From positions 1 through 8,098 of the forward strand of contig JAEYQZ010000163.1 of assembly GCA_023409695.1 (NCBI GenBank): a DNA stretch of 8,098 nucleotides, read 5' to 3'. The position numbers were made by a program, and so were the translations under genes. Origin of the DNA: Methanobacteriota archaeon (GTDB taxonomy: Archaea > Methanobacteriota > Methanobacteria > Methanobacteriales > Methanobacteriaceae). The notes under the pieces are model-generated. The model was given only the letters and a program-made list of their open reading frames with translations, was not told where the DNA came from and searched no databases. Of this stretch, positions 6,315 through 8,098 are shown in pieces. Every line of letters starts with the position of its first letter. Position 1 is the first letter of the stretch.

Positions 6315-6612
6315 TAGTATTCCTCCTAAGTATTTTTTCTTGTTCTTTTTTGCTTAATTCCATCAAAATTTTCATTATTTTATTGATGAAGTCTCCATCT
6401 ATTTCTTTCTGTTTGGAGATCTTTTTAATTTTATCTTGAATAAAATCTTCTCTTTTCTTATCTTCTATCTCCATACCAAGAGCCATTTTTGCACTGACAA
6501 TATCCTTGGCAAGAGATGTTCTTTTTTCTATTAAATATATTAGTTCTTCATCTATTTTATCGATTGCGACTCTAGATTCTTGAAGAACTTTTAAAGCTTC
6601 TGCCCTATCCAC
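6307..6612 (-). CDS. aroQ: Chorismate mutase, AroQ type, monofunctional
   Basis: Converts chorismate to prephenate, the committed step to phenylalanine and tyrosine. The 101-residue all-helical protein corresponds to a free-standing AroQ domain. Every active-site residue of the E. coli enzyme is found at a constant offset of three: R14 (R11), R31 (R28), K42 (K39), D51 (D48), R54 (R51), E55 (E52), S87 (S84) and Q91 (Q88). No gaps are needed, which is strong evidence that it is active. There is no fused prephenate dehydratase or dehydrogenase. The start is GTG at 6612, chosen because AGGTGA (6617-6622) stands four bases before it. It begins 32 bases after aroK and overlaps rps17e by eight bases. 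The gene name follows the mutase-class label; the same symbol is also used for type II dehydroquinase, which this is not. Confidence 0.95.
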   Translation of the reverse strand: MDRAEALKVLQESRVAIDKIDEELIYLIEKRTSLAKDIVSAKMALGMEIEDKKREDFIQDKIKKISKQKEIDGDFINKIMKILMELSKKEQEKILRRNTNG

Positions 6613-6644
6613 TTTTTCACCTTTAATTATTTAAAAAAGGAGAC

Positions 6645-7514
6645 TTATTCACTCAGAATTTCCTTCGTGCCTTCATTATCAACTTCAGTACGTATAATGT
6701 TCCCTTCATAAGAGCTCCATGAGTCTAAAACATCATCTAAAGCTTCATCATCAGTTACAGCTACAAATGAAGGCCCCGTACCTGATAATCCGGCCGCAAT
6801 TGCGCCTGCACTCAGTGCATCAAGGGCAATATTAGGATTAAATTCAAGAGCTGCACAATATAAAAGTCCATTTAAAGTTAGAGCCTTATATATATCACCT
6901 TTTAAAGCCTGATCAAATGCAAGCTTGACATAAGGTGAGAGAAGTTTCATCTTCAAAATATCAGATTGTGCAGTAAGTGATTTTTTATCTGGCATATATA
7001 TTAATATATTTTGCTTTTCCATGTCCTGCTTTTTCAAAATTTTTCGGTTCATGTTGTCGGTTACTGTTAATCCTCCAAAAAAGGAGGCACTTGCATCGTC
7101 AAATGCGCCAGTAATAGTAACGCCCGCTTCTAATGAAGCATCTATAGCTAAATTTAATACTTCCATATCCGACATATGATAATCAGGACCATATTCTTTT
7201 GATAAAGCTGAAACAGTAGCCAGAGTCACTGCATTTGAAGTTGCACTGCTGCTTGAAAGTCCAGATGCAACTGGAAGATCAGAATATGTTTTAACCCTAA
7301 CTCCAGTATCAATATCAAATTTACTCAGAACACTTTTTACACATAGTTCCATTAAACTTGTATCTACATCTTTATCTGACTTACATATTATATCTGATGA
7401 TTTTAATTCCACTTCTGCAGTTACATAGCGTTTAATACCAAATGCAGAACCACAACCAGTGGCTATTGCATTAATAACTGTTGCAGAACCTGGAGATTTA
7501 ACAACTGTTTTCAA
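6645..7514 (-). CDS. aroK: Shikimate kinase, archaeal GHMP-kinase type
   Basis: Phosphorylates shikimate with ATP to shikimate 3-phosphate. Archaea use a GHMP-superfamily enzyme unrelated to bacterial AroK. Counted from the start chosen here (289 residues), SPGSATVINAIATG (7-20) and GSAFGI (22-27) form the N-terminal family signature. PVASGLSSSSATSNA (81-95) is the GHMP ATP-binding motif, GAFDDASASFFGG (137-149) is the middle motif, and GLSGTGPS (242-249) is the C-terminal glycine-rich motif. An ATG at 7538 would add eight residues but has no ribosome site. The TTG at 7514 has AAAGGTGAT four bases upstream, the same spacing as in aroQ, and gives MKTVVKSPG, a normal start for this family. It is the first gene of the minus-strand cluster, with tandem TATA elements upstream. 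Confidence 0.93.
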   Translation of the reverse strand: MKTVVKSPGSATVINAIATGCGSAFGIKRYVTAEVELKSSDIICKSDKDVDTSLMELCVKSVLSKFDIDTGVRVKTYSDLPVASGLSSSSATSNAVTLATVSALSKEYGPDYHMSDMEVLNLAIDASLEAGVTITGAFDDASASFFGGLTVTDNMNRKILKKQDMEKQNILIYMPDKKSLTAQSDILKMKLLSPYVKLAFDQALKGDIYKALTLNGLLYCAALEFNPNIALDALSAGAIAAGLSGTGPSFVAVTDDEALDDVLDSWSSYEGNIIRTEVDNEGTKEILSE

Positions 7515-7517
7515 TAT

Positions 7518-7526
7518 ATCACCTTT
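7518..7526 (-). promoter_or_regulatory. aroK: Ribosome binding site that decides the aroK start (TTG)
   Basis: AAAGGTGAT is fully complementary to the conserved AUCACCU at the 3' end of archaeal 16S rRNA. It is placed with four bases (TATA) before a TTG codon at 7512-7514. It falls inside the coding sequence of the longer version that starts with ATG at 7538, which would waste the best site in this region. The same AGGTGA plus four bases is used by aroQ and asd. Confidence 0.65.
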
Positions 7527-7539
7527 AGGTGTTATCATT

Positions 7540-7549
7540 ATTTATAACT
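7540..7549 (-). promoter_or_regulatory. aroK: TATA element, proximal copy, upstream of aroK
   Basis: The minus strand reads AGTTATAAAT, identical to the copy at 7574-7583. Typical spacing predicts a start near 7520, within or at the edge of the ribosome site, so it would give a nearly leaderless message. It is the weaker of the two candidates on positional grounds. Confidence 0.3.
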
Positions 7550-7573
7550 AGATAAGAAGATTACGATATGTAC

Positions 7574-7583
7574 ATTTATAACT
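7574..7583 (-). promoter_or_regulatory. aroK: TATA box, distal copy, likely promoter of the aroK-led cluster
   Basis: AGTTATAAAT on the minus strand lies about 60 bases before the TTG start, with purine-rich CAGG just upstream. A start about 25 bases downstream (near 7553) gives a leader close to 40 bases that contains the whole AAAGGTGAT site. This is the best placed promoter for the aroK-aroQ-rps17e-lysC-dapA run. Confidence 0.45.
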
Positions 7584-7900
7584 CCTGATATTTAAATAAA
7601 ATACACATTACCCCTTTAAAATCATAATTTCATGACAATCCCATTTTAAATCTAATTCGTATGGTAAAAATATACAACAAAAACAGAATTTAAGAATAAA
7701 TGAGAAAAAAACAAATCAATAAAATGTTGAATGACTTTGTCACACCCTCAAACTTAACTAGTTTACGAAAATTAGGATTATCACCTAAAAGATACACTTC
7801 AACATGTTTTTATGTGCAGTGACTTGCGGGTTAAATTTAAATCTTAAAAAAACCAAATAGATATTTTATTAAAATAGAAATGCTAAAAATATTGAATAAG

Positions 7901-7927
7901 CTTTAAAAAATTGAAAATTTTTTAAGG
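7901..7927. repeat. 12-bp AT-rich inverted repeat with 3-base loop
   Basis: CTTTAAAAAATT (7901-7912) pairs with AATTTTTTAAGG (7916-7927) across the loop GAA, with one T-G wobble. It lies 62-88 bases before the thioredoxin-like gene. The left arm also resembles a TATA box (TTTAAAAAA), which would start transcription near 7931. It could be promoter, operator or a U-run terminator; the sequence does not decide. Confidence 0.5.
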
Positions 7928-7930
7928 TTC

Positions 7931-7953
7931 GGAAATTTTATTCATGAATTTCC
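7931..7953. repeat. Inverted repeat with internal palindrome before the thioredoxin-like gene
   Basis: GGAAATT (7931-7937) and AATTTCC (7947-7953) form a 7-bp stem, and the centre-right contains the perfect 10-bp palindrome ATTCATGAAT (7940-7949). The element ends 35 bases before the ATG at 7989. Either reading suits an operator for a dimeric regulator or a leader hairpin. Confidence 0.45.
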
Positions 7954-7988
7954 ACAATTTAAAATCTTAATATAATGGAGGTTAAATA

Positions 7989-8098
7989 ATGGCTGTTAAA
8001 GTAGAAGTATTTACATCTCCTTCATGCCCATACTGTCCTATGGCCATAGAAGTTGTTGACGCAGTAAAAAAAGAAATGCAGGACGATATAGAAGTTGA
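7989..8098 (+). CDS. Small thioredoxin/glutaredoxin-like protein, N-terminal part (cut by window edge)
   Basis: A plus-strand frame opens at ATG 7989 and continues open for 36 codons to the window end. GGAGGT (7977-7982) six bases upstream is an excellent ribosome site. The protein begins MAVKVEVFTSPSCPYCPMA: a first beta strand, then the redox motif CPYC (C13, C16) at the start of a helix, exactly the thioredoxin-fold layout. The short N-terminus before the motif fits the methanogen mini-thioredoxins of about 85 residues typified by the M. jannaschii and Methanothermobacter proteins, which use a glutaredoxin-like active site but act as thioredoxins. It probably reduces protein disulfides in the cytoplasm; the reductase partner is not visible. 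It is divergent from aroK, separated by about 470 bases, so it is independently regulated. The C-terminal cis-proline region lies outside the window. Confidence 0.9.
   Translation, partial: MAVKVEVFTSPSCPYCPMAIEVVDAVKKEMQDDIEV

Larger units (their letters stand above)
7584..7976. other. Long AT-rich intergenic region between aroK and the thioredoxin-like gene
   Basis: About 390 bases without a convincing gene. One plus-strand frame at 7700-7822 could encode 40 residues (begins MRKKQINKML, contains LRKLGLSPKRYTS), but it has no ribosome site, so it is not called. Two small hairpins stand close together: AAACT/AGTTT (7750-7754, 7760-7764) and TTAGG/CCTAA (7772-7776, 7784-7788). The right end contains the inverted repeats described separately. 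No tRNA, rRNA or repeat array was recognised. The 7739-7835 stretch is visibly richer in G+C than its flanks, which may mark a degraded gene or a small RNA. Confidence 0.5.

Noticed and set aside
7820..7840. tRNA-like T-loop string (GCGGGTTAAAT)
   Set aside because: No matching acceptor, D or anticodon stems could be folded around it.
1..8098. CRISPR array, insertion sequence with terminal repeats, or rRNA
   Set aside because: No regularly spaced repeats, no transposase motif and no conserved rRNA stretch were seen on either strand.

Overview
The window looks like chromosomal DNA of a mesophilic, AT-rich methanogenic archaeon of the order Methanobacteriales (Methanobacterium-like). The reasons are a eukaryote/archaea-type ribosomal protein S17e, an archaeal GHMP-type shikimate kinase, purine-rich AGGTGA Shine-Dalgarno sites combined with TATA-like boxes, and a gene order that, from memory, matches Methanothermobacter (shikimate kinase, chorismate mutase, S17e, aspartate kinase, dapA, dapB, asd, with a small thioredoxin gene diverging upstream). 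No lookup was possible, so the taxon is an inference.

Layout. Almost everything is on the minus strand and reads from right to left. From about 7514 down to 3976 runs a tight block: aroK, aroQ (GTG start), rps17e (overlaps aroQ by 8 bases), lysC and dapA (overlaps lysC by 4 bases, ATGA). A 126-base U-rich spacer separates dapA from dapB. After dapB comes a gene for a phospholipase-D-fold protein with C-terminal OB-fold(s), 1813..2967. asd (653..1696) follows and ends at a clear hairpin plus U-tract terminator. The left edge (1..443) holds the N-terminal part of a secreted, beta-rich surface protein with a signal peptide. The right edge (7989..8098) holds the start of a CPYC thioredoxin/glutaredoxin-like protein on the plus strand. 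Between it and aroK lies about 470 bases of AT-rich, mostly non-coding DNA with promoters and inverted repeats.

How the genes work together. LysC and Asd make L-aspartate semialdehyde. DapA and DapB take it to tetrahydrodipicolinate, the route to diaminopimelate/lysine. AroK and AroQ belong to aromatic amino acid synthesis. In many methanogens that pathway starts from aspartate semialdehyde and 6-deoxy-5-ketofructose-1-phosphate instead of erythrose-4-phosphate, so the cluster may group both uses of one intermediate.

The window is mainly ordinary biosynthetic DNA. The items most worth a second look are the PLD/OB protein inside the lysine cluster, the start-codon corrections for aroK (TTG) and dapB, the tandem TATA elements upstream of aroK, and the inverted repeats in front of the thioredoxin-like gene. 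I found no convincing undescribed system.
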